A stretch of DNA of 64,000 bases from positions 124,001-188,000 of the forward strand of contig NZ_AQRA01000010.1 of assembly GCF_000626715.1 (NCBI RefSeq), in the 5' to 3' direction. Source of the stretch: Aquimarina atlantica. GTDB lineage: Bacteria; Bacteroidota; Bacteroidia; Flavobacteriales; Flavobacteriaceae. Positions 41,192-48,519 of the stretch are shown piece by piece (positions within the stretch are counted from its first letter, which is position 1; the number at the start of each line of letters is the position of its first letter). A program made the position numbers and the translations under genes. The notes beneath the pieces are model-generated. The model was not told the origin of the DNA, did no database searches, and saw only the letters and a list, made by a program, of their open reading frames with translations.

Positions 41192-41458
41192 TTTCTTGTG
41201 TAGTAACTATGAAAAAGTATCTGAATAGTTAATGTTTTTTAAATTTTTGTAGTATAGTAACTACATAAAATCGATAAATATCTCTGATACTTCTTATAAA
41301 AATTTATTAAGACCTGCTCGTTCCATTTCCCTAGCTTAAAATTGCTTTTTCGTGTTTTATAAATTTAATTTTAAAGACACGAGGTGTGGATAGTGATAAT
41401 AATCTAGATTAACACCAAAGGGATATGTTGAAAATACAAAGGGAGGATATGGTTACTT
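41192..41458 (-). promoter_or_regulatory. Leader between the antiterminator gene and PKS A
   Basis: A 267-bp non-coding leader. It holds a long imperfect hairpin at 41350-41382 (outer arms TCGTGT and ACACGA, AT-rich continuation) and two copies of TAGTAACTA at 41201-41209 and 41255-41263. Neither has a T-run on the minus strand, so they do not look like plain terminators. LoaP-type NusG paralogues of other trans-AT PKS operons act through an RNA hairpin in the leader; a similar recruitment element here is inference. No TAnnTTTG box was found on the minus strand. Confidence 0.45.
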
Positions 41459-42040
41459 TTATTTAACCGGGCAGGGACTATTTACTTTTTGTAAAATATT
41501 GGTGCAAACATTAATAAACACGGTATGATTTATTTCTTTGAGACGAATCCCAAATCTTGTTTTACCTTTTTGCTCTACCAAAATGCCTTCATGGCCGGTT
41601 AATGGTCCATGAATAATTTTTACTTGTTCTCCTTCATAAAAAGTAGTTTCTACAGAAACACCTTCTTCAAGTAATAGCATTTTTTTGATCGTATTTATAT
41701 CATTTGGCGAAATGACTGAAGGATTTTGTCCACATTTAATATATGTAGCTATTTTGGGTAGTCTCGAGATATCATAAATCTCGCTCATTATGGTATTTAC
41801 GAAAATATAACCTGGAAAAAGTGGAGATTCTATAAGTTTCTTCTGTCTATTTTTCCATACTTTCAATGTTCTAGTCAATGGAAGAAATGCATCATATTCT
41901 CTTGCCAAAAGATCGTTATATACTATTTTTTCGGCACGTGGAGAGGTATAAAAAATATACCAGTTTTTTTCATTTCTTTTTCTTCTTCTTTCCAATACCG
42001 CTCTAGGATATATGGTCTGATTAGATTTAGCTGTATTCAT
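41459..42040 (-). CDS. UpxY/RfaH/LoaP-type NusG paralogue, operon-specific transcription antiterminator
   Basis: A 193-aa protein. The NGN domain is at about residues 25-125 (KNWYIFYTSPRAEKIVYNDL, FLPLTRTLKVWKNRQKK, LFPGYIFVNT) and the KOW domain at about 130-185 (EGEQVKIIHGPLTGHEGIL). This is the UpxY family of Bacteroidota, known from capsule operons, and related to LoaP of Bacillus PKS operons. Such proteins bind elongating RNA polymerase and let it read through very long operons. It is encoded directly upstream of about 41 kb of same-strand PKS genes, so control of this operon is the natural role. Its ATG overlaps by one base the stop of a 45-codon ORF (TAATG), which suggests translational coupling. 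Confidence 0.9.
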   Translation of the reverse strand: MNTAKSNQTIYPRAVLERRRKRNEKNWYIFYTSPRAEKIVYNDLLAREYDAFLPLTRTLKVWKNRQKKLIESPLFPGYIFVNTIMSEIYDISRLPKIATYIKCGQNPSVISPNDINTIKKMLLLEEGVSVETTFYEGEQVKIIHGPLTGHEGILVEQKGKTRFGIRLKEINHTVFINVCTNILQKVNSPCPVK

Positions 42041-42177
42041 TATTTAAGTCGGTTTATTAAGAGTTGATAATGATCTTTAATTTTATTAAGATCTACTAAA
42101 AAAGCTATAGCCTTGTTAGGTGTGTGGTTGTGAGTATATTTTATAATTGGGCATACTATAAGCTGGTCAATTAGCAT
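42040..42177 (-). CDS. Small ORF, 45 codons, overlapping the upxY start
   Basis: Read on the minus strand from the ATG at 42177, the ORF starts MLIDQLIVCPIIK, continues with YTHNHTPNKAIAFLVDL and ends NKIKDHYQLLINRLK. Its TAA shares one base with the upxY ATG. The four neighbouring repeat copies keep the same start (MLIDQL followed by V or E, then VC) and two also keep a shifted-frame C-terminus (LNEIKDYYQLLKQTN). They are broken by frameshifts, so this copy looks like the intact member of a decayed coding repeat. I do not recognise the protein. It could be a leader peptide that controls upxY translation. Confidence 0.45.
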   Translation of the reverse strand: MLIDQLIVCPIIKYTHNHTPNKAIAFLVDLNKIKDHYQLLINRLK

Positions 42178-42837
42178 TTTCCAATTAACTGATTCTTATT
42201 TGTTTAAAAAATCTGGTGTGGTTTAGGTGTAGTCATTATTTAAGTTGGTTTGTTTTAAGAGTTGATAATAATCTTTAATCTCATTAAGAAATAACCTTAA
42301 TTAGACATGTGGTTGTGGATATAAATTTTACAATTAGGCATACTACAAGCTGGTCAATTAGCATTTTCTAATCAACTGATTCTTATTTTTTTAAAAAAAT
42401 CTGGTGTGGTTTAGGTGTAGTCATTATTTAAGTTGGTTTGTTTTAAGAGTTGATAATAATCTTTAATCTCATTAAGAAATAACCTTAATTAGACATGTGG
42501 TTGTGGATATAAATTTTACAATTGAGCATACTTCAAGCTGGTCAATTAGCATTTTCTAATCAACTGATTCTTATTTTTTTAAAAAAATCTGGTGTGGTTT
42601 AGGTGTAGTCATTATTTAAGTTGGTTTGTTTTAAGAGTTGATAATAATCTTTAATCTCATTAAGAAATAACCTTAATTCGACGTGTGGTTGTAAATAAGT
42701 ATTTTTACGATTGGGCATACTACAAGCTGGTCAATTAGCATTTTCCAATCAACTGATTTTTATTTGTTTTAAAAAGTAATTAGTGGGGTATTGGTATTAT
42801 TAAAATTCGATAAGATTCGAAAATCACACCGGGGGTT

Positions 42838-42863
42838 GGTCAATTAGCAAAATTTGCTTGACC
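42838..42863. promoter_or_regulatory. Inverted repeat at the outer edge of the tandem array
   Basis: GGTCAA at 42838-42843 is complementary to TTGACC at 42858-42863, with GCAAA and TTTGC as an inner stem and a three-base bulge. Its left arm is the same GGTCAATTAGC found in every repeat unit. It may be a protein-binding site or an RNA hairpin in the leader upstream of upxY; the sequence does not tell which. Confidence 0.4.
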
Positions 42864-43313
42864 TGTGCTCTCCTTTTAAACATTTCTTATTTCTAATAAA
42901 AGAACAAGAAATGATAATGAAATTTCACTTTGTTTCTTTAACAAAGATTATTTCACCAGTAAAATTATAATGACTTTCTCATATATCTTCTTAATTTTAT
43001 GTTAATTTTATTGTGAATACCAGTATAAATAACAATTTGAACACATTGCATTTTTCGAGCAGATTCAAATGATCACAACATATTATAGTTCAAATAATTA
43101 CATCTATTATGTTTTTAATAAGTACTTAACAAAAAGTGGAAAAAAACTTATTTAATAAGAATTTATATTCCTACTACTATGTGGTTGAGAAGCAAAATAT
43201 GCTTTATTTGGATAATTAGAATGACGTTTTTTATAAACACAAGATCATCTTATTATTATAATAGTTATCGGTTTCTATACGCATTTTATCGACAATGAAT
43301 ATAAACGATACTT
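42864..43313. other. AT-rich intergenic region upstream of the PKS leader array
   Basis: About 450 bp with no ORF of credible length on either strand and no exact TAnnTTTG box facing upxY. The promoter of upxY and the PKS locus is expected here or inside the repeats, but I cannot place it. Confidence 0.4.
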
Positions 43314-43682
43314 TTATTTCAATTTTATTAAGGTCAATATGCATATACCCAAAAAAAATATCAAGTCAATCCAACTAAAGTCGTAAAAAATACTTTTAAA
43401 GATTGCAAGTGATGTGATTATATCTCCTATGATACTAGTAAAAAGTAGGTCGTATAAAATTTTCTTTGCTTTTTCTGAGTTTTCTTTAAAATCTCCATAG
43501 AATGAAATAACAATAGTCGATCCTCCTAGAAATATTGTAGTATGCTGTACTAAAAAGAAAGTGTATTTATCTTTTAATTTAGCTCCATATGTTTCCCAAA
43601 AAATGTTTGGGAATAAAAACATCCCAACTCCAAATAAAGTATAGATTAATCCGTGAATAGTTAAGAATATTTTTGTATTCAT
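43314..43682 (-). CDS. Small four-helix integral membrane protein of unknown function
   Basis: A 122-aa protein with four hydrophobic segments: about residues 5-26, 42-62, 78-96 and 101-119. It has short polar loops (YGAKLKDKY, GDFKENSEKAKK). I do not recognise the family. It is transcribed divergently from the broken HxlR regulator gene, 131 bp apart, with an inverted repeat between them, so the regulator probably once controlled it. Confidence 0.6.
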   Translation of the reverse strand: MNTKIFLTIHGLIYTLFGVGMFLFPNIFWETYGAKLKDKYTFFLVQHTTIFLGGSTIVISFYGDFKENSEKAKKILYDLLFTSIIGDIITSLAIFKSIFYDFSWIDLIFFLGICILTLIKLK

Positions 43683-43751
43683 ATAGACTTGGTTTCTTGA
43701 CGAAAATAAAATAAATACTTGTTACTAAACCTTGATATAGAACATTTGAGA

Positions 43752-43769
43752 AGTTTCCTTTAGGAAACT
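43752..43769. promoter_or_regulatory. Perfect inverted repeat, candidate HxlR operator
   Basis: AGTTTCC, the loop TTTA and GGAAACT form an 18-bp palindrome midway between the divergent membrane-protein gene and the HxlR gene. HxlR regulators are dimeric winged-helix proteins that bind such sites next to their own promoters (family knowledge); assignment as operator is inference. Confidence 0.5.
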
Positions 43770-43813
43770 ATTAAGGAAATAAAATTGCAGAAACTAATAT
43801 GTATATTCGCCGT

Positions 43814-44172
43814 ATGTTTAACCATCAAGACAAAGAACTTTCTGATCATTGTGTCAGAGAATTAAGAGCTATTAGAGATACTATGGAATTATTATCAGGA
43901 AAATGAAAATACATATAATTAGTGTTTTAATTAGAGGTCACACATTACGTTTTATGGAGTTAAAAAGGTGTTTGCACGGAATCGCTTCAAAAAAACTTGT
44001 AAGGGATTTACAAGATTTGGAACTAAACAAATTAGTGATTCGAAATGTTAAAAATACTAAACCAGTTAGTGTAGAATATTCTATAACTCAACATGGGGAA
44101 ACTCTTGAAGATTTAATACAAGGGATTATAGACTGGGGAATTAAACATAGAAATGAAATAATTAAAAATTAA
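43814..44172 (+). pseudogene. HxlR-family transcriptional regulator, frameshifted
   Basis: The first frame opens at the ATG at 43814, reads MFNHQDKELSDHCVRELRAI then RDTMELLSGK, and stops at 43904-43906 (TGA). The -1 frame continues at once with KIHIISVLIRGHTLRFMELKR and runs through the winged helix (IASKKLVRDLQDLELNKLV) to 44172. HxlR proteins read GKWxxxIL at this junction, so loss of one G (TGGAAA to TGAAA) explains the break. Together the pieces give a normal length of about 118 aa. It is either a recent pseudogene, a sequencing error beside the A-run, or less likely a -1 frameshift at GGAAAATGA. Confidence 0.75.
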
Positions 44173-44412
44173 CATCTATAGATTAATCTAAATATTGTTA
44201 GTAAAAACATTAAAACAAAAGGTAGCATATTATATGAATGTTAGAAAACATGTTTCTAACAATTTGGCTTCTTTTAATGCTGATTTAGTGTTCTCTAAAA
44301 TGGATACAACTACTAGATAGATATTCATGTTCTGGAATCTATTGTAAAATATAGTAAATAATTAATAGATAACATTTTTTAGTCCCAAAACATAAACTTT
44401 AAATAAATATTT

Positions 44413-45525
44413 ATGAAATACTTAGCTTTCCCTCTGCTATTATTTTTCTTGTCATGTTCTAACGACGATTCCACTTCATCGTTTATTGACAATGATTTGA
44501 TAATTGATGATACCGCTGCTGTATCAATTATAGCTTTAGATTCTGATTCAAATTCTAAACTGATATTACAAGATGGTATGTCTGTTGAAGAAACAACCTC
44601 CTCTTTAGGCCGTTATCATATTGGTAAAGTGATTAGGGTACGCCCTATAGATGAGTTTAACATAGAGGTTACTAATTTTGCCCCCATTGACCTTGAGGAT
44701 ATTACCATTATAGCAACTATTAATGGCTTTGAAAAAGATATACAACTTTTTAAGATTAAAAAGTTAAGAGCTCATGCTCAACGTGTAATGCCTTATTTAT
44801 TTATAGATGGTAAAAAACACACTTTGGATATAGACGGAAATAAAGTTGATTTAACATCTCTGGTTACTTCTGGAGTAAACCCAAATCATATAACTTTTAA
44901 TTTTAGCGGAGAATCTCAGATCGCAAAAAAGCTAATGTCATTGGCAAAATTGAATTGGGAAATCGCTTATCACGATTATAATGACGATAACAATCCAGAC
45001 AGGAATTGGAAACTTGATCCTACACCACATGATTGGCGCAGATGGAGTAGTTTTATTATCAATTATGGATATACAGTATTACGTGAAGAATATAAAGAAT
45101 CCATTCTAAATGAACCTTTATTTAAGAATGATAAGGTATTACAGACCAGAGAGGAAAGAGAAGCAACATATAATAAACTAATCAACAAACCCTTCTATAG
45201 ATTAGGAGTAGTAGCACATGTTTCTGGCCTTGGTGGTGGTTCAACCCTAGGTGTAGGGCCAGGTCAATTGAAAAACCATGTCACAAAATGGTCGTATGCA
45301 GTTATTAATCATGAAATAGGTCATACTTTAGGGTTTAAACATTCAAGTAGTTGGGCAGGTACAATAACCGATAGTAATGGTATAAAAAGAAGTACAGATA
45401 TTTTGATTAATAAAGTAAATGAACGTGTAAAATCTGGAGAGTTAGATCAGCTACCTATTTCAATTGATAATTACTATATGCCTCGTGATTTTGATTTTAA
45501 AAATGATACAGATCCTGGATATTAA
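44413..45525 (+). CDS. Metzincin-like zinc metalloprotease lipoprotein
   Basis: A 370-aa protein. The signal peptide ends in a lipobox (FFLSC, Cys15) and is followed by SNDDS, so it is probably a surface- or periplasm-facing lipoprotein. The zinc motif HEIGHTLGFKH (His300, Glu301, His304, His310) is of the metzincin HExxHxxGxxH type and suits the 'dual-action HEIGH' peptidases of Bacteroidota. A Met-turn candidate (NYYMPRDFD) follows near the C-terminus. It stands alone between the regulator pair and the tRNA gene. Substrate unknown. Confidence 0.8.
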   Translation: MKYLAFPLLLFFLSCSNDDSTSSFIDNDLIIDDTAAVSIIALDSDSNSKLILQDGMSVEETTSSLGRYHIGKVIRVRPIDEFNIEVTNFAPIDLEDITIIATINGFEKDIQLFKIKKLRAHAQRVMPYLFIDGKKHTLDIDGNKVDLTSLVTSGVNPNHITFNFSGESQIAKKLMSLAKLNWEIAYHDYNDDNNPDRNWKLDPTPHDWRRWSSFIINYGYTVLREEYKESILNEPLFKNDKVLQTREEREATYNKLINKPFYRLGVVAHVSGLGGGSTLGVGPGQLKNHVTKWSYAVINHEIGHTLGFKHSSSWAGTITDSNGIKRSTDILINKVNERVKSGELDQLPISIDNYYMPRDFDFKNDTDPGY

Positions 45526-45550
45526 TAGATTGCATATATAGATATCTTTC

Positions 45551-45593
45551 ATACCAACCTACTAATTTTAATAAAAAATTAGTAGGTTGGTAT
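45551..45593. terminator. Perfect 19-bp hairpin downstream of the metalloprotease
   Basis: Arms 45551-45569 and 45575-45593 are exactly complementary over 19 bp with a five-base loop (AATAA). There is no T-run after it on the plus strand, so it may act as an RNA end-stabiliser or a factor-dependent terminator instead of a classical intrinsic terminator. Confidence 0.5.
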
Positions 45594-45675
45594 ATCCCTG
45601 TTAAAGTGATTCTTCTGTAATGTTTAGCAGTGCACTAACTATTTTATTTCAAAAATTACCCTAATAAAAAGAAAA

Positions 45676-45701
45676 CCCTAATAAATTTTCATCTATTAGG
45701 G
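45676..45701 (-). terminator. Terminator of the tRNA-Leu gene
   Basis: On the minus strand CCCTAATA and TATTAGGG form an 8-bp stem just downstream of the tRNA 3' end, followed by GTTTTC and TTTTT tracts. This fits an intrinsic terminator for the tRNA transcript. Confidence 0.65.
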
Positions 45702-45707
45702 CTTTTG

Positions 45708-45789
45708 TACTCGAGGTGGGAATCGAACCCACACTCCCGAAAGAACTGGATTTTGAATCCAGCGCGTCTACCAGTTCCGCCACTCGAGC
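45708..45789 (-). tRNA. tRNA-Leu, anticodon CAA
   Basis: An 82-nt class II tRNA. The acceptor GCTCGAG pairs with CTCGAGT, the D-arm holds GGTAGACGC, and the anticodon stem CTGGA/TCCAG surrounds loop TTCAAAA with anticodon CAA (reads UUG). A long variable arm (TTCTTTCGGGAGTG) is typical for leucine, and the T-loop reads GGTTCGATTCC. CCA is not encoded. Confidence 0.95.
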
Positions 45790-45873
45790 ATATTGGATGG
45801 CAAAATTAGCAAAATATTTTTTTTCAGCCATTAAATAAGTAACAAAATAAAGGTCAGAGTGAAAATAAATTTT

Positions 45874-45881
45874 TAAATTTG
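45874..45881 (+). promoter_or_regulatory. TAnnTTTG -7 box for prs
   Basis: TAAATTTG matches the Bacteroidota sigma-A -7 element and lies about 55 bp before the prs ATG at 45936. It overlaps an upstream in-frame ATG at 45879, which argues against that ATG as the start. No clear -33 element is seen. Confidence 0.55.
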
Positions 45882-45935
45882 CACCTTGTTTTCAGAAAAA
45901 AAGTTTTAACTCATTACAATACAACATTTTACCCT

Positions 45936-46877
45936 ATGCAATCCGCAGTTACAGAAGCAAAATTTTTTACGTGTAGTCAAAGTACCGAACTTGCAGAAAA
46001 AATAGCAACTGCTTATGGTGCTAAACTAGGTAATGTTATTACATCTACCTATAGTGATGGTGAGTTTCAACCTTCTTTTGAAGAATCTGTAAGAGGATCC
46101 AGAGTTTTTATTATCGGGTCAACTCATCCCAATTCTGATCATCTTATGGAAATGTTATTAATGCTTGATGCTGCCAAAAGAGCCTCTGCAAGACATATTA
46201 CAGCAGTAATGCCATATTATGGATGGGCTCGCCAAGATAGAAAAGACAAACCAAGAGTTCCTATTGCTGCAAAGTTAATTGCAAAAATGCTGGAAACAGC
46301 AGGAGCTACAAGAATCATTACAATGGATTTACATGCAGATCAAATCCAGGGATTCTTTGAAAAGCCGGTAGATCACCTTTTTGCATCTACTATTTTCTTA
46401 CCTTACTTACAGTCTTTAAATCTGGATAATCTTACGATTGCTTCGCCAGATATGGGAGGGTCAAAAAGAGCTTATGCTTATTCTAAAGCATTAATGAGTG
46501 ATGTAGTAATATGCTATAAACAAAGAGCAAAAGCCAATGTAATTTCGCATATGGAACTCATTGGGGATGTTACCGGAAAAAATGTAGTATTAGTAGATGA
46601 CATGGTAGATACTGCCGGAACATTAACTAAAGCAGCAGATCTAATGATAGAGAGAGGTGCAAAAAGTGTTAGAGCAATCTGTACTCACCCTATCCTTTCT
46701 GGTAATGCTTATGAGCGACTAGAAAATTCAAAATTAGAAGAGTTAATTGTAACCGATTCTATTCCTCTAAAACAAGAAAGTAATAAAATCAGAGTTGTAA
46801 GCTGTGCAAATCTATTTGCAGATGTGATGAACCGAGTTCATAACAACCAGTCGATCAGTTCTAACTTTATAATGTAA
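45936..46877 (+). CDS. prs: Ribose-phosphate pyrophosphokinase
   Basis: Makes phosphoribosyl pyrophosphate from ribose 5-phosphate and ATP for nucleotide, histidine, tryptophan and NAD synthesis in the cytoplasm. Class I landmarks are present: YSDGEFQPSFEESVRG, YYGWARQDRKDKPRVP, the DLHADQIQGFF flexible-loop region and the PRPP-binding VLVDDMVDTAGTL. From the ATG at 45936 the protein is 313 aa, the usual length; an upstream in-frame ATG would add 19 residues but falls in the promoter box. rplY follows after 23 bp, so the two are probably co-transcribed. Confidence 0.95.
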   Translation: MQSAVTEAKFFTCSQSTELAEKIATAYGAKLGNVITSTYSDGEFQPSFEESVRGSRVFIIGSTHPNSDHLMEMLLMLDAAKRASARHITAVMPYYGWARQDRKDKPRVPIAAKLIAKMLETAGATRIITMDLHADQIQGFFEKPVDHLFASTIFLPYLQSLNLDNLTIASPDMGGSKRAYAYSKALMSDVVICYKQRAKANVISHMELIGDVTGKNVVLVDDMVDTAGTLTKAADLMIERGAKSVRAICTHPILSGNAYERLENSKLEELIVTDSIPLKQESNKIRVVSCANLFADVMNRVHNNQSISSNFIM

Positions 46878-46900
46878 ATAATAATTAATAAATTTTTAAA

Positions 46901-47527
46901 ATGAAATCATTAACAATCAATGCATCTCAAAGAGAAAGCGTAGGCAAGAAAGCAACAAAAGCCTTACGTAATGCTGGACAGGTACCTTGTGTTATTTATG
47001 GTGGAGACACTATTGTACACTTTGCAGCACCAGAAATTGCTTTCAAAAACTTAGTGTATACTCCAGACGTTCATACCGTGGTAATAGCGTTGGATAATGG
47101 TACAAAAATAAATGCTATCCTACAGGATATCCAATTTCATCCTGTAACCGATAAAATTTTACACATCGATTTTATCGAAATTTTTGACGACAAACCAATC
47201 ACAGTAGAACTTCCTTTTAAAACTGTCGGAAACTCTAGAGGGGTCCGTAATGGTGGTGTACTACGTTTTAACTTAAGACGTATTAAAGTAAAAGGTTTTG
47301 CTGCTAAATTACCAGACGTAATCGAAGGAGATATCACAAATCTAAAAATCGGAAACAAATTGTATGTTACCGATGTAGCAAGTGATGACTATACTATCCT
47401 ACATCCAGATAATACCGTTATCTGTATGGTTAAGACATCTCGTACAGCAGTTGCAGACGATGATGAAGATGAAGATGAAACTGAAGGTGCAGCTGAAGGT
47501 GCAGAAGCTCCTGCAGCAGAGGCATAA
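46901..47527 (+). CDS. rplY: 50S ribosomal protein L25 (Ctc type)
   Basis: A 208-aa protein of the long L25/Ctc form. The N-terminal 5S-rRNA-binding beta-barrel starts with RESVGKKATKALRNAGQVPCV, followed by the C-terminal TL5 domain (IEIFDDKPITVELPFKTVGN, VKGFAAKLPDVIEGDIT). The tail is acidic and alanine-rich (DDDEDEDETEGAAEGAEAPA), as is common in Bacteroidota. It lies just downstream of prs, and a terminator follows. Confidence 0.95.
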   Translation: MKSLTINASQRESVGKKATKALRNAGQVPCVIYGGDTIVHFAAPEIAFKNLVYTPDVHTVVIALDNGTKINAILQDIQFHPVTDKILHIDFIEIFDDKPITVELPFKTVGNSRGVRNGGVLRFNLRRIKVKGFAAKLPDVIEGDITNLKIGNKLYVTDVASDDYTILHPDNTVICMVKTSRTAVADDDEDEDETEGAAEGAEAPAAEA

Positions 47528-47548
47528 TTTTATAGTCTCATATAATAT

Positions 47549-47590
47549 AAAAGCATTCCGAATTGTATTCAGAATGCTTTTTTTATTTTT
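47549..47590 (+). terminator. Intrinsic terminator after rplY
   Basis: AAGCATTC (47551-47558) pairs with GAATGCTT (47572-47579) and is followed by a T-rich run to 47590. Confidence 0.85.
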
Positions 47591-47602
47591 ATAGAAATTT
47601 TT

Positions 47603-47713
47603 GGGCGTACCCCCACTTTGGCGTGGAGGCCGGGCTATATGCTGTATCTTTTTTTGCAATCCTTCGACTAGTCTCTGGATTACAAAAAAAGGATGCCGCT
47701 CCTATCCCTTACG
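47603..47713 (+). repeat. Flavobacterial dispersed intergenic element
   Basis: The G+C-richer segment beginning GGGCGTACCCCCACTTTGG, with GGCCGGGCTATATGCTGTAT, a T-run/A-run pair and ending GGATGCCGCTCCTATCCCTT, resembles a small intergenic element I remember from many flavobacterial genomes. It stands between rplY and pth and creates a false upstream extension of the pth reading frame. A second copy is not in this window, so the repeat status rests on memory. Confidence 0.5.
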
Positions 47714-47727
47714 CAAATAAAAACAAC

Positions 47728-48354
47728 ATGTTTTCGATAATTAAAAAATTATTTTCTAAACAACCCTATGAAACTCAAGAAGATCTCATGAAAAAATTTC
47801 TTGTTGCCGGTCTCGGTAATATTGGTCCAAAATACCATAACACTCGTCATAATATCGGTTTTAAAATCCTGGATGCTTTGGCCAAAGAAGAAAATCTCGT
47901 TTTCGAAACCAAAAAACTAGGTGACCTTGCTACATACAAACACAAAGGGAGAACCATTATCCTTCTCAAACCTAATACCTATATGAACCTTAGCGGAAAA
48001 GCAGTTCGGTATTGGCTGGAGAAAGAAAAAATACCTTTAGAAAACCTTTTGGTCATAACCGATGATATCAATCTCTCTTTTGGTACAATCCGACTCAAAT
48101 CCAAAGGTAGTGCCGGTGGTCATAATGGGCTTAAAGATATCGAAGCTCAATTACAAACTTCTAAATATTGCAGATTTAGATTTGGAGTTGGCAATGAATT
48201 TGGTAAAGGCAGGCAAGTTGATTATGTACTGGGAGAATGGAGTCCTGAAGAAGAATCTGCTATACCAGAACGATTAGAAAAAGGAATCGCTTTGATCAAA
48301 TCTTTTGCTACTGCAGGAACATCAAATACAATGAATACCTTTAACGGAAAATAA
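47728..48354 (+). CDS. pth: Peptidyl-tRNA hydrolase
   Basis: Releases peptides from prematurely dissociated peptidyl-tRNA. Motifs: VAGLGNIGPKYHNTRHNIGF (catalytic His in NTRHNIGF), LLKPNTYMNLSGKAV, DDINLSFG and KGSAGGHNGLKDIEAQL. The ATG at 47728 gives 208 aa with the basic extension (MFSIIKKLFSK) usual in flavobacteria; the ATG at 47788 would give the short E. coli-like form. The still longer frame from 47563 runs through the intergenic repeat and terminator and is not credible. Confidence 0.93.
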   Translation: MFSIIKKLFSKQPYETQEDLMKKFLVAGLGNIGPKYHNTRHNIGFKILDALAKEENLVFETKKLGDLATYKHKGRTIILLKPNTYMNLSGKAVRYWLEKEKIPLENLLVITDDINLSFGTIRLKSKGSAGGHNGLKDIEAQLQTSKYCRFRFGVGNEFGKGRQVDYVLGEWSPEEESAIPERLEKGIALIKSFATAGTSNTMNTFNGK

Positions 48355-48519
48355 AGAAATGTCTCAGAACTATTTTTTATTTTTACAACTGCTTAAAATC
48401 TTACTTCTCGAAATGAGCCATAACAATCATATCAACGCTTATCTACCTGGCAACAGACAGGCTATATTATTCATTAACGAATTCTATCTGACAGTTGAAA
48501 TCAAATCAAAAATAAACAG

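Larger units (their letters stand above)
42037..42863. repeat. Tandem direct repeat of ~188 bp, four copies plus a partial one
   Basis: The marker GGTCAATTAG recurs at 42165, 42352, 42540, 42729 and 42838, and TCATTATTTA recurs at 42037, 42233, 42421 and 42609. Spacing is 187-196 bp except for the last partial copy. Copies 2 and 3 are nearly identical, while the outer ones have diverged. Each unit reaches, on the minus strand, an ATG context resembling the start of upxY (AAATAATGACTACACCTAAA in place of AAATAATGAATACAGCTAAA). In the copies this opens a 10-13 codon ORF (MTTPKPHQIF, sometimes plus LKK). There are no spacers, so it is not a CRISPR array. Confidence 0.85.

Noticed and set aside
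41459..42040. UpxY gene taken as sign of a capsule locus
   Set aside because: No glycosyltransferase, Wzx or Wzy gene follows; the downstream same-strand genes are PKS genes.
42037..42863. CRISPR array suggested by regular repeats
   Set aside because: The repeats are about 188 bp and contiguous with no unique spacers, and no cas gene is nearby.
45879..45935. Longer prs starting at the first in-frame ATG
   Set aside because: That ATG lies inside the TAAATTTG promoter box and the extra residues are not conserved in PRPP synthetases; the ATG at 45936 gives the normal N-terminus.
47563..47727. Longer pth reading frame
   Set aside because: It runs through the rplY terminator and an intergenic repeat element; the Pth family start fits 47728 or 47788.
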